Shown one piece after another: positions 20,459-29,094 of a stretch of 46,630 nucleotides of DNA (position 1 is the stretch's first letter; each line of letters starts with the position of its first letter). The notes under the pieces are model-generated. The model saw only the letters and a list, made by a program, of their open reading frames with translations, ran no database searches and was not told the DNA's origin. The stretch is from Pelagophyceae sp. CCMP2097 (taxonomy: Eukaryota; Sar; Pelagophyceae). The stretch lies in contig MU657270.1 in the NCBI GenBank assembly GCA_026770575.1, forward strand, positions 120,139 through 166,768, written 5' to 3'. The translations under genes and the position numbers were made by a program.

Positions 20459-22128
20459 ATGGCCTTCCTCCGCGGCGCGCTCCTCGCCTGCGCGCTCCTC
20501 GGCTCCGCGCCCGCGGCTGCGCAGACCACGTATCCCGACTCGTCCTGGAGGGAGTATTTGACGACCAAGATCAATAATAAGGACGAGTGTTCGACGTTTG
20601 AGACGTGGCAATCGACGGCGCTCCCCGCGGCCCTCTCGGGAGGGGCGACGCCCATCGCCATCAAGCTCACGACGGCCTACGGCGACGCGCTGTGTACCAC
20701 CAAGGCGCCGGAGATCGTCGCCAAGCTCGCGGCGTGCACGTCGTCGAGATGCTCGGATGAGACGTGGACGTGCGACGGCAACTTCTGGAGCATCGGCAAA
20801 TGCGGAAAAGGCATCGAGATCCAAGCGTTCCTCGACGGGAGCTCAGGCAAAGTCTGCTACTGCGCGGGTGCTGCCATCGTGCGGCCCTGCATCGGCAATT
20901 TAAACTTTGCCGAGTGCCGCCGCGACCCGCCGTCGCAGTACCTCGGCGTGGACGTCATCTTTAACTACCCCAAGCCCACTACCACTCCTACGGCCACTCC
21001 CGGGCCTACGGCGACGCCGACGGCGACGCCGACCGTGCCGCCGACCGCGCTGCCGACCGCGCTGCCGACGCCTGCGCCCACGTCGACGCCCACGTCGATG
21101 CCCTCGTCGACGCCGACCATTTCGCTGGTTTCCATCCGAGTCGACCTCGGGTCGGCGGGCGACTTTTCCGTCCTCTCCAAGTCGGGCATCACCGTGACGG
21201 GCGGCGCCGCCTCGTTCATCACCGGCGACGTCGGCGTGAGCCCCATCGCGGCCACGGCCATGACGGGCTTCGCGCTCGTGCTCGATCGAGCCTCGGACTC
21301 GTCGGGCCAGTTCTCGACGTCCACGTCGGTAAGCCGCCGCGTCTCATTGAAGCCGCGCCGCCACTTGCGATGAAGCTGTCGAGCGCGGACCCACCACTCG
21401 AGAGGCGGACCGGAGGAGAGGGGGCCTCTGCAGGGGGGGGCGAAGAGGCTGGGCCTCTTGTCAAGGCTCCGTCGAGGGGCATTCCCCGTCGAGGCGGGAC
21501 GTGGAGGCGGGCCCCGCGAGACGGGCTTCGACAACATGCAAGGCCCGCCTCACCGCCCCCCCTCCGGCAGGTCACGGGCAAGATGTTCGCCGCCGACTAC
21601 GGCGTCCCGACGCCGGCCAAGATGACGACGGCCGTCCTCGACATGGAGGCCGCCTACACGGACGCGGCCGGGCGGCCCAACCCGGACGGGGCGCGCATCA
21701 ATTACGGCGGCGGCATTCTGGGCGGTGGTGCCTATGGGGCGCAAACCGCTCCGTTGACGCCGGGCGTGTACACGTGGGGCACCGACGTCAAGATCACGGG
21801 CGACATCTACTTGGACGCCGAGGACCACCCAGAAGCCGTGTTCATCCTCCAGACGTCGGGCAGCGTCATCTTCGACGCCAACTTCAACGTCATCCTCGTC
21901 AACGGCGCCCGTGCGGACAGCGTGTTCTGGCAGGTGGCGGGCCTCGTCGTGGCCGGCGCCGGCGCGCACCTCGAGGGCGTCTTCCTCGTGAAGACGATGG
22001 CCGCGTTCATCACCGGCTCGTCGCTCACCGGCCGCATGCTCGTTCAGACGGCCGTTACGCTCCAGACGACGACCATCGACGCGTCGGCGGCGGAGATCGA
22101 GGCGCCGATGTACGGCCTGCGCGCGTGA
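20459..22128 (+). CDS. Ice-binding protein (DUF3494/IBP-1 fold) with Cys-rich N-domain
   Basis: Secreted ice-binding-like protein, 475 residues in two exons (20459-21328 and 21571-22128). Signal peptide 1-21 (MAFLRGALLACALLGSAPAA). Residues 22-170 form an unrecognised domain with ten cysteines (44, 79, 93, 98, 105, 115, 133, 135, 144, 153). Residues 172-220 are a Pro/Thr-rich, mucin-like linker. From about 228 the DUF3494 domain follows: DLGSAGDFSVLSKSGIT, ITGDVGVSPIAATAMTGF, then across the intron STSTSVTGKMFAADYGVPTP, AKMTTAVLDMEAAYTDAAGR, LTPGVYTWGTDVKITGDIYL, FWQVAGLVVAGAGAHLEGV and LTGRMLVQTAVTLQTTTID. The intron starts GTAAGC and ends GGCAG. Such domains bind ice in cold-adapted algae, fungi and bacteria and are widely spread by horizontal transfer. 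Activity here is inferred from homology only. Confidence 0.92.
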
Positions 22129-22761
22129 GCGCGCGGCCTCGCGCTCCGCGAGCGCGCGGTCACCTCGCCCGCGCTCTCGGGACCGCCCTCCGCCCACGCC
22201 TTGATCTCATACTAGTAAGCCATGTTCCATTAAACTCAGTGCGCGCGCGGCCGCGGCCGCGGCGCGCCGCGGCCTTGTCGGGGCGCGTGCCGATGACCCG
22301 GGACGGCGCTTGCCTTTGGCCTGCTTGAGCGGGTGCGCCGCTTGCCTTTGGCCTGCTTGAGCGGGTGCGCCCGGGGCGGTCGGAGTGGCGCCCGCGCGGC
22401 GGCCGGACCACCGACGCCGCCCCTGGGCCGCGTCGCACCTCGGCCGGCCCAAAGGTCCGCGCGGCGCCCCGAAAGACGACCGCGGCAGCAGGACCCCAGA
22501 GCCCTTTCTGGCAACGAGGCCATCGGGCGCAAGCCGAGGACGCGTAAGCCCCCACGACCAGACCTGCCTTTGGCGCGCAAGAAGCAAGTCCGACTCCGCC
22601 ACGGCCCAGTCACTGGCAGTGACGAGATCTCGCGAGCCCGCAGGCCTGAGAGATTCTTCTGGCTCGCACCCTCCGGGACCCATTCGGGCAGCCGCGGCGG
22701 CCCCGGCGGGCCGAGGCTATAGCGGCCATCATGACGGCTTCGACGAAGGCGCTGGCGTGCA
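22129..22761. other. GC-rich intergenic region with a 32-bp tandem duplication
   Basis: Separates convergent ice-binding and sulfotransferase genes. A 32-bp unit beginning GCTTGCCTTTGGCCTGCTTG is present twice head-to-tail (22308-22339 and 22340-22371). Sequence at 22685-22727 is the source of, or sister to, the block copied at 16558. Long open frames here are composition artefacts. Confidence 0.5.
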
Positions 22762-23922
22762 TCACTCCGCGGCGCCTTTTGCCGCGGCGCTTTTCGTTAA
22801 CACGGCGAGCTGGCGCTCGAAGATGGCCTCGACGTCGCGGTAGAGCGCCGCGTCGAGCGCGACGTCGTGCAGCAGCCCCGCGCGGACCTCCGATGCGAGC
22901 GCCGCCTTGCGCGCGTCGGCGGGCGCCGCGTTGATCATCGGCGGCGGCCGCGGGAAGCGCCACCCAAACGTCGCCTCGAGCAGCCGACACGTCTCCGCGA
23001 GCCGGTGCGTCAGGCCGACGACGGCGAGGCGCGGCAGCACGCGCGCGCGCACGAGCGCCAGGTCGTCGCGCGTCGGCCGGCCGAAGCGCGCGTTAGCCCA
23101 GCGCTGCACGTCGCGCGCCACAAACGCCGGCCGCGCACGGTCGCGCGCCGGCGCGGCACAAAAGGCGCGCGCGGGGACGACGGCGAGCTGCTCCACGGCG
23201 TCGTTTCCCCAGGCGCGCGTCCAGTCGGCGAGCGACGGGCCCTCAAGTGTCGCAAACGCCGCGTCGCAAATCGCGTCGGGCCGCGCCTGGCAGTAAATAA
23301 ACGCCGAGACGACGCGGTCGACGGGGTCGCGGAAGATGGCAAAGTAGGCGCAGCCCCGCGAGGCTCCGCCGCAGGCTCCGAGCGAGAGGTCGCCGTAGGC
23401 GAGCGCGGGGCCGTTCTCGGCGGGCGCGAACCACGGGCTCCGCCGCGCGTACACAGACCGGTCCGTCTCCAAGCCCTCGACGAAGACGTCGCGGTCCAGC
23501 TTGACTCGCCGGCGGCTGTTGGGACCGAGGAGCGCGACGACGCTCTGCGACGCCGTCTTGGGCAGGGCCACGTAGACGACGTCGGCGGATCGGTACGCCG
23601 CCGCGGGAGCCGTGCGGTTCAGGAAAAAGTTCGACAGCCCGCCGATATCGCCGCGGCGCATCAACGCGCGCCGCGTCGTCACCGGCGCCGCCACCGCCGG
23701 CCCGCACGCCCGCTCGTAGCGCAGCAAAAGGCGCGCGCGGCGCCGCGCCTCGCCGACGCCGAGCAGCGCCAGCGCCAGTGCCGCCCCGACGCCGAGACAG
23801 GCGCGCCGGCGCCGCGCGCACCGGCCAAACTCGTCGACCAAAGGCTCCCAACCGCGCCCTTGGTCATCATCCAAATCGACGAGAGCGGGCTGCGCCGCAG
23901 CGCAGCCGGGCCGGGACCGCAT
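22762..23922 (-). CDS. Sulfotransferase family protein, type II membrane
   Basis: Predicted Golgi sulfotransferase, 386 residues in one exon. Residues 41-56 are a hydrophobic signal anchor (ACLGVGAALALALLGV) after a basic stretch. The 5'-phosphosulfate-binding loop is VALPKTASQSVVALLG (PKTASQS at 121-127). The 3'-phosphate-binding motif is FAIFRDPVDRVVSAFIY (to 210). These are the two PAPS-contacting elements of the Sulfotransfer_2 type. The C-terminal part has LTHRLAETCRLLEATFGWRF. Acceptor substrate unknown (carbohydrate most likely). A degenerate copy of part of this gene lies at 16600-16648. Confidence 0.8.
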   Translation of the reverse strand: MRSRPGCAAAQPALVDLDDDQGRGWEPLVDEFGRCARRRRACLGVGAALALALLGVGEARRRARLLLRYERACGPAVAAPVTTRRALMRRGDIGGLSNFFLNRTAPAAAYRSADVVYVALPKTASQSVVALLGPNSRRRVKLDRDVFVEGLETDRSVYARRSPWFAPAENGPALAYGDLSLGACGGASRGCAYFAIFRDPVDRVVSAFIYCQARPDAICDAAFATLEGPSLADWTRAWGNDAVEQLAVVPARAFCAAPARDRARPAFVARDVQRWANARFGRPTRDDLALVRARVLPRLAVVGLTHRLAETCRLLEATFGWRFPRPPPMINAAPADARKAALASEVRAGLLHDVALDAALYRDVEAIFERQLAVLTKSAAAKGAAE

Positions 23923-24138
23923 GCCTCAGAGACTGGCGGCGCTGGTGCCCACCGCGGGCGCGCCGCACCGTGACATTGCGACCGCCTACGCGCCCTGCGC
24001 CGGCGCCGGGCACGAGCCCGGCCGGTTAAGCCCGCGTCCGACTCGGAAGCGCTCAGGATTTCAACAAGACCTTCAACCAGGTCGTAAGACCGACCTCCAC
24101 TGGTCCCCACTGCCAGCCACTGAGGTTCAGTGCCACGC

Positions 24139-24214
24139 ACTGACTCGCGCGCGCTGTCCTTGGTCTTGCGCGCTCGCACTGACTCGCGCGCGCTGTCCTT
24201 GGTCTTGCGCGCTG
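24139..24214. repeat. 39-bp tandem duplication
   Basis: A unit starting ACTGACTCGCGCGCGCTGTC occurs twice in succession just upstream of the patatin ATG. If read through in frame it would encode a 13-residue repeat, but no upstream ATG supports that. Confidence 0.75.
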
Positions 24215-24234
24215 TCGCCGCCGCGCGCCGCGCC

Positions 24235-25089
24235 ATGCTGCTGCGCGAGCACCTGGCGGCGGCGCCGTTTACGCTGAGCATGAGCTGCAGCTTCTTTGGT
24301 TACTTTGCGCACTGCGGCGCGCTCCTCGCGCTCACCGAGGCGGGCCTGAAGCCGGAAAGGGTCACCGGGTCCAGCGCCGGCGCCGTTGTCGCGGGCCTCT
24401 ACGGAGCAGGCTACGACGCGGCGGACATGCTCGACGTCTTTGGGGAGCTCGACTTTTCCGACGTGTTTAGCTTTGCGCCGACTCTGTACTGGGGCTTCCC
24501 CTACGTCGGCGTCTTCCGCCAAAACCTCGCGGCCCTCGAGGACCGCCTCCTGCAGAACCGCCCGAAGGACATTGAAGGCTGCCGCGTGCCGACGGCGCTG
24601 AGCGTGTATGACGCGACGGACAAGGAGCTGCGCGTGCTCACCTCGGGCCCGCTGAGCGTCGGCATCGCCGCGTCTGCGGCCGTTCCGGGCCTCATGCACG
24701 GCGTCGACGACGCCGACGGCCACCGCCTCGTCGACGCGGGGGTCGGCGGAGATATGTTAGGTGTCGCCGGCTGCGGCGACGACGAAAACGTTTTGTGCAT
24801 CAACCTCTTTCTCAGGGCCTTCATCCCGCAAGCGCCGCCGCGTCTGCGCAAGCTCTTGATCGTCGACCTCTTCGGCGTGCCGTTCGTGACGCCGAACTCT
24901 TTAAAGGAAAAGGGGCCGCTGGCGAGGGACGCCGCGTACGCGGCCATGAAGCACGCCTTGGAGACGCCGCTGCCCGAGTACGCGGGCGGCCCGCGGCGCC
25001 TCGAGGTCAACAAGGCCGGCGATGCGCCCCCGTCGCGGCCCGAGGCGCAGGCGCACCAGGCGTCGTTCGTCGACCTCGTGCGCAGCTGA
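24235..25089 (+). CDS. Patatin-like phospholipase
   Basis: Lipid acyl hydrolase of the patatin family, 284 residues in one exon from the ATG at 24235; the frame is open further upstream without an ATG, so an extra 5' exon is possible. The nucleophile elbow is GSSAG (Ser47). The catalytic Asp is in LVDAGVGGD (Asp167), a DAG variant of the usual DGG/DGA. The oxyanion-hole region before the nucleophile reads SFFGYFAHCGALLALTEAGL, with the F-A-H-x-G-A-L pattern of the family but not the normal GGGxRG. Late motifs ASAAVPGLMHGV also fit. It would act on membrane or storage glycerolipids. A 39-bp tandem duplication directly precedes the start. Confidence 0.83.
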   Translation: MLLREHLAAAPFTLSMSCSFFGYFAHCGALLALTEAGLKPERVTGSSAGAVVAGLYGAGYDAADMLDVFGELDFSDVFSFAPTLYWGFPYVGVFRQNLAALEDRLLQNRPKDIEGCRVPTALSVYDATDKELRVLTSGPLSVGIAASAAVPGLMHGVDDADGHRLVDAGVGGDMLGVAGCGDDENVLCINLFLRAFIPQAPPRLRKLLIVDLFGVPFVTPNSLKEKGPLARDAAYAAMKHALETPLPEYAGGPRRLEVNKAGDAPPSRPEAQAHQASFVDLVRS

Positions 25090-25291
25090 CGACGTCGCTC
25101 GTGCACCGAGCAACGCCGGTGGAGCCGGCCGGCGGCTCCACAAAAAGCCGGGATATCAATGGACACCCTCGTCGTTGGCGGCGGGGGACTGCGATCCGGC
25201 ATTGTTACAATGTTATTCACGACGTCGCGCTCCAGGGCCTCATGCACTCTCGGGGCTGCTGCGGCGCGCGGGCCGCGGCGGCGCGGCCGCC

Positions 25292-27970
25292 TTATTGGAA
25301 GAGCCACGTGGCGACTTGCATGAGCATCTTGTCGCGGTGCTCGGGGTTGTTTGGGTCGACGTCGCGCGTGTCCACGTCGCCAATCTCACCGACCCACTCG
25401 AGGAGCACGGCGTCCTTGACGGGGTCGCCGGCGTCGTCGCCAAAGTGTTCCTGGAGGATTTCGTAGGCCTCGTGGACGGAAAAGGCTCGGTCCTCGAGCT
25501 GCTTCATGATCTGGTCGCGGAAGCGCTCCTCCTCTGGGTCGTCGGCGGCCGAGTCCTCGTCGGCGGCGTCGGCGCCGCGCGCGTCGGCGTCGCCGCGGGC
25601 GCTCGGCGGCGCTGGCCGGTCCGGCGTCTCCGACGGCGCTCTCCGCGACGACGCGGGCGCCTTAACGTCGCGGGAGGACCGTGTCGACCGCACGGACCGC
25701 GCCGACGGCTGCGCCTCGTCGTCGCGCGGCGGCGGCCGGCGCTGCGGCGCGTCGTCGTCGTAGTCGTCGTCGTCGTCGCGGTCCTTGCGCTGCCGCCGGC
25801 TGCCGGGCGACGCATCGCCGTCGGGCGCGCCGCGGTCGAAGGCGGCGCGGTACTCGTCGACCTGCTTGGGCCGGAGCTTGTCGAGGTACGGCGCGAGCGC
25901 GGCTTCGTCGCGACCCGTGCCGAGGTAGACGGCGACGGCGAGGTCGCGCGCGGCGGTGCGCACCTCCTCAAAGGTGTGCGAGGCGCAGCCGTGCGCGGCG
26001 GCGAAGCCGAGGACGGCGTCGGCCTGTAGAGCGCCGCCGCGGCCGCCCGAGGAGACGCCGTGGTCGACGACCAAGCGCCGGAGGAGCGTGAGGCGCGACG
26101 CGATGGGCCGCCACTTGTTGTGCGCCGTGTGCTTCTTCGCGTCTAGCGACTTCATGGCCGAGTGCGCCACGGCCGCGGCGCCGAGGGACCGGCATCGCGC
26201 CAGCGTGGCGAGCGCGTCGAGCGCGCCGTCGCGCAGCCTAGGCTGATTCTCGCCCAGCTTGGCCAGCAGCACCTTGATCGCCGGGTCGAGGAGGCCGGGC
26301 GCCTTGCCGCGCGCGCGCATGAGCGCAGACGAGCAGAGCGCCTCGAGGAGCCCGAGCGCGGTCAGGTAGACCTGCGCGATCTTGTCCGAGACGCCGATGC
26401 GCACGATGTCGCAGAGGCGGTCCAGCGCGTGCGGCGCGCCGTCGAGAGCGCCGTCGAGGACCATCAAACGGCACTTGGCCAGGGCCGCCTCGCGCAGCGC
26501 CCAGTTCTTCGAAAAGAGGCAGCGGAGGCGGTACGGCCCGAGCAGGTCGCCGATGGCCGACACCTCCGAGGGCTCGACGTGGGTCGGCGCCGCCAGTGGC
26601 TCGGGCGCCGCGAGGTCCTCGCAGTTGGGGACGCCCGAGAGCGCGTCTCGGCCAGACTCTTCGGGCTTGCCGCCTTTCGCCGGTGGCCGCGAGTCGCCGA
26701 GGGACCGCTCGTCGTCGTCGTCGGCGCCGTCGTCGCCGTCGGGAGGCGGCGCGTCGTCGGGGTAATCGTCGTCGAGGCGGCGCGAGTCGTGCGGCGGCGG
26801 CGACGGCGACGGCAGCGGCGCGTCGGGGTGCTGCGCGCGCGTGTCCGCAAACGGCGCCGGGTCGTCGTGGTTCCGCAGCGGCCGCCGCGTCGACGCGGCG
26901 CCGCGCGGCGGGCTGCCGCCGAAGGACGACGCGGCGACGCTCAGCGGCGCGGGCACGCTCGCCTCGAGCGCCGCGTCAAACGACTCCTCGCGCGGCGCCG
27001 TGCGGCGCAGCACCGGCGACGGCTCGAGCTCCGACGGCGGTGGCGCCGGCCGCGGCGGCGCACCCGGTGAAGGCTCGCTCGGCGGTCGCGGCTCGTGGCG
27101 TGCGGGCGCGTCGTCGTCGGGGCGGCCGGCGCCGGCGGCGATGGCGTCGATGTCGCAGGCGCGCAGCGCGTCGTCGACGCGCCGCCGCAGCGCCGTGATC
27201 TCGAACTTTAGCGCCTTGGCGCGGTCGTAGTCCTCGTCGCGCGCCGCGCGCCGCTTGGCCACCTCGAGCTGCGCGAGCTGCGCGCCGAGCTGGGCGAGCT
27301 GCCGTTCCGCATGCTGCAGGCGCTTCGCGGCGTCGTAGTCCTCGGCGGCCACCGCCGCCGCCTTGGCGGCCAGCAGCGCGCGGACCTGGCGCGCGGCGCG
27401 CGGGTCCACGTTCATGTCAAAGGCGAGGTCGTCGACCTCGTCGGGCGCGCGCCGCGCCGCGGGCCCCGCGGCGCCGCTTTCGACGACCTCCGGCGCCGCC
27501 TCGTCGCCGCCGTCGCCGCCGTACTCGCCGAGGAGGTTTACGGCGACCAAACCGACCTGGTTGAACAGGTTCTGCCGGTTGATGTGGCAGCGGTGCACGA
27601 CGAGCTTGAGGAAGCGGCCGCGGCACTCGAGGTACACGCTCTTCAGCTCCCGCGCCTGGAAGTCGCTCCGCTCGTTGGAGTCGAGGCTGAGGTAGCCAAG
27701 GCGCGTCCACGTCGCGTGCTCCGGCCCGCGCGCGCCGGCGCCGACGAAGAGCTCGACGCGCGTCGCGATCTTGTGCTGGTGCGACAGGATCTGCACCTGC
27801 CGCAGGCAGGACCGCGCGCGCAGCTCCAGGACGACCTCTTGCGGATAGTCGCAGAAGCGCGCGCTCTGCCACCCGCGCGTGTGCGGGCTGTGCCGGTTCA
27901 GCTCGTCGGCGGGGAAGTCGGGATCCGCGCCCGACGCCCCCACCACCTTGAACTCGAGCTTCGAGCCCAT
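25292..27970 (-). CDS. CEP104: CEP104-like ciliary tip/centrosomal protein
   Basis: 892-residue single-exon protein. The N-terminal domain (about 1-150) is the CEP104/FAP256 jelly-roll region: GWQSARFCDYPQEVVLEL, LRQVQILSHQHKIATRVELF, WTRLGYLSLDSNERSDFQAR and HRCHINRQNLFNQVGLVAVN. Residues about 200-275 are a charged coiled coil with two UVR-like EDYDxAKxL repeats. A long acidic/Pro-rich linker follows, then a helical repeat (TOG-like) domain starting near 470 (LLGPYRLRCLFSKNWALREA). The C-terminus ends ILQEHFGDDAGDPVKDAVLL...ATWLFQ. The zinc-finger region present in animal CEP104 is not seen. CEP104 acts at ciliary tips and microtubule plus ends. Confidence 0.85.
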   Translation of the reverse strand: MGSKLEFKVVGASGADPDFPADELNRHSPHTRGWQSARFCDYPQEVVLELRARSCLRQVQILSHQHKIATRVELFVGAGARGPEHATWTRLGYLSLDSNERSDFQARELKSVYLECRGRFLKLVVHRCHINRQNLFNQVGLVAVNLLGEYGGDGGDEAAPEVVESGAAGPAARRAPDEVDDLAFDMNVDPRAARQVRALLAAKAAAVAAEDYDAAKRLQHAERQLAQLGAQLAQLEVAKRRAARDEDYDRAKALKFEITALRRRVDDALRACDIDAIAAGAGRPDDDAPARHEPRPPSEPSPGAPPRPAPPPSELEPSPVLRRTAPREESFDAALEASVPAPLSVAASSFGGSPPRGAASTRRPLRNHDDPAPFADTRAQHPDAPLPSPSPPPHDSRRLDDDYPDDAPPPDGDDGADDDDERSLGDSRPPAKGGKPEESGRDALSGVPNCEDLAAPEPLAAPTHVEPSEVSAIGDLLGPYRLRCLFSKNWALREAALAKCRLMVLDGALDGAPHALDRLCDIVRIGVSDKIAQVYLTALGLLEALCSSALMRARGKAPGLLDPAIKVLLAKLGENQPRLRDGALDALATLARCRSLGAAAVAHSAMKSLDAKKHTAHNKWRPIASRLTLLRRLVVDHGVSSGGRGGALQADAVLGFAAAHGCASHTFEEVRTAARDLAVAVYLGTGRDEAALAPYLDKLRPKQVDEYRAAFDRGAPDGDASPGSRRQRKDRDDDDDYDDDAPQRRPPPRDDEAQPSARSVRSTRSSRDVKAPASSRRAPSETPDRPAPPSARGDADARGADAADEDSAADDPEEERFRDQIMKQLEDRAFSVHEAYEILQEHFGDDAGDPVKDAVLLEWVGEIGDVDTRDVDPNNPEHRDKMLMQVATWLFQ

Positions 27971-28224
27971 GCCGCCGCTAGCCGCGCCCTCCGCTAGACT
28001 CGGACGCGGTTTGAAAAAAAATAGTTTAACAGTTTAGCAGGTTTCATTAAATCCTTTCCGGACCCCACTTTCGGGTCGGCGTTCCAAGACGGACGCCCGC
28101 GCGGTGCGCAGCGCTGCAGCGCGTGCTTCGGTTCACGCTTCGAAAAAAGCAAAATCGGCGATTTTGCAACTTCATATCGCTGCTCCGCGACTGCCCTTTC
28201 TTCTTCAAGCTTTTCTCGCGCACC
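27971..28224. promoter_or_regulatory. Divergent promoter region between CEP104 and small helical protein
   Basis: About 250 bp separate the two start codons. A pyrimidine-rich stretch (CCTTTCTTCTTCAAGC near 28195) lies directly before the downstream ATG, whose context CACCATGG matches a strong Kozak site. No TATA box is evident. Confidence 0.4.
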
Positions 28225-28794
28225 ATGGAGGACGAGGTGCGCGCGCTGCGCTGCGCCGCACCGTAGAGGGCCGCGCCGATACCGCCGCAAACGCAGGCTG
28301 CGATCAAGGCCGAGGCGGCACAAGTCGTCGCCGCCGCGCGCAAGGAACTCGAGGAGCGCACCAAGGCGCAGGCGGCGTGCAAGCAGGCCAAGACGCCCGA
28401 GGAGCTCCAGGCCCTGATCAACAGCCGCCTCAAGAGTGCGCCGCTTTTTGCGGCGCCGGAACCGCACAAAGTCGGACGCGCGCGACGCCTTAGGCTCTAT
28501 GGCCGGCCGGGTATCTGCGCTGACACCGCCGCTCGTGGCGACCGAGGCCGAGGCGCCCGAGGAGCCTTGGCAGCCGGGCAAATCCGTCTCGGTGCGCGCC
28601 TTGTGCCGCCGCGGGCCGAGACGTCTTTGCGCGACGCGGCGCGTTCTTAGGCGAGCGACAAGGCCGAGGCGGCCAAGGTCGTGGCGACGGCGAACCGCGA
28701 ACGCGACGAGCGCATCGCCGCGCAAAAAGCCGTCAAGACGGCGACGCCCGAGGAGATCCAGGCCATGATCAACGCGCGCCTCTCCGCGCGGTAA
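28225..28794 (+). CDS. Small protein with two helical KAEAA...TPEELQALIN repeats
   Basis: Not assigned to a known family. Exon 1 (28225-28236, MEDE) joins at 28297 to AAIKAEAAQVVAAARKELEE and KTPEELQALINSRLK. A later exon, after an acceptor ending TCTTAG near 28650, gives the parallel SDKAEAAKVVATANRERDER and ATPEEIQAMINARLSAR, stop TAA at 28792-28794. The two exons encode the same roughly 45-residue charged helical module, suggesting exon duplication. The middle donor is uncertain; GTCGGA after PEPHK keeps the frame. Product about 115 residues, strongly helical, no signal peptide. The gene is divergent from CEP104. Confidence 0.6.
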
Positions 28795-29094
28795 AGCCGG
28801 GCCCGGGTGTGTTCGCACACCCGCCGCCGCAACCCCACATGCCCCCAGAGCCGCCCTGTATCCAACCCCCGCCGGCCGGGACTCGGCAGTGTGTCAACTA
28901 ACTTTCGGAAATTATTCGTCACCGCGGCCGTGGCAGCAGACATTGGGATTGGGCACACGGAGGACATGGGCACACGGTGGACGTGCACACTTTGGGCGTG
29001 TGCAGCGGAAAACGTGTCGGACACAGGGGACGTCGGACAAGGCGCGGCCGAACGGACACAAGGGGACGTCGGACACCGCGCGGCCGGAGGACGG

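Noticed and set aside
26162..27997. Long forward-strand frames opposite CEP104
   Set aside because: Antisense shadows of a well-supported 892-residue gene; no recognisable domains.
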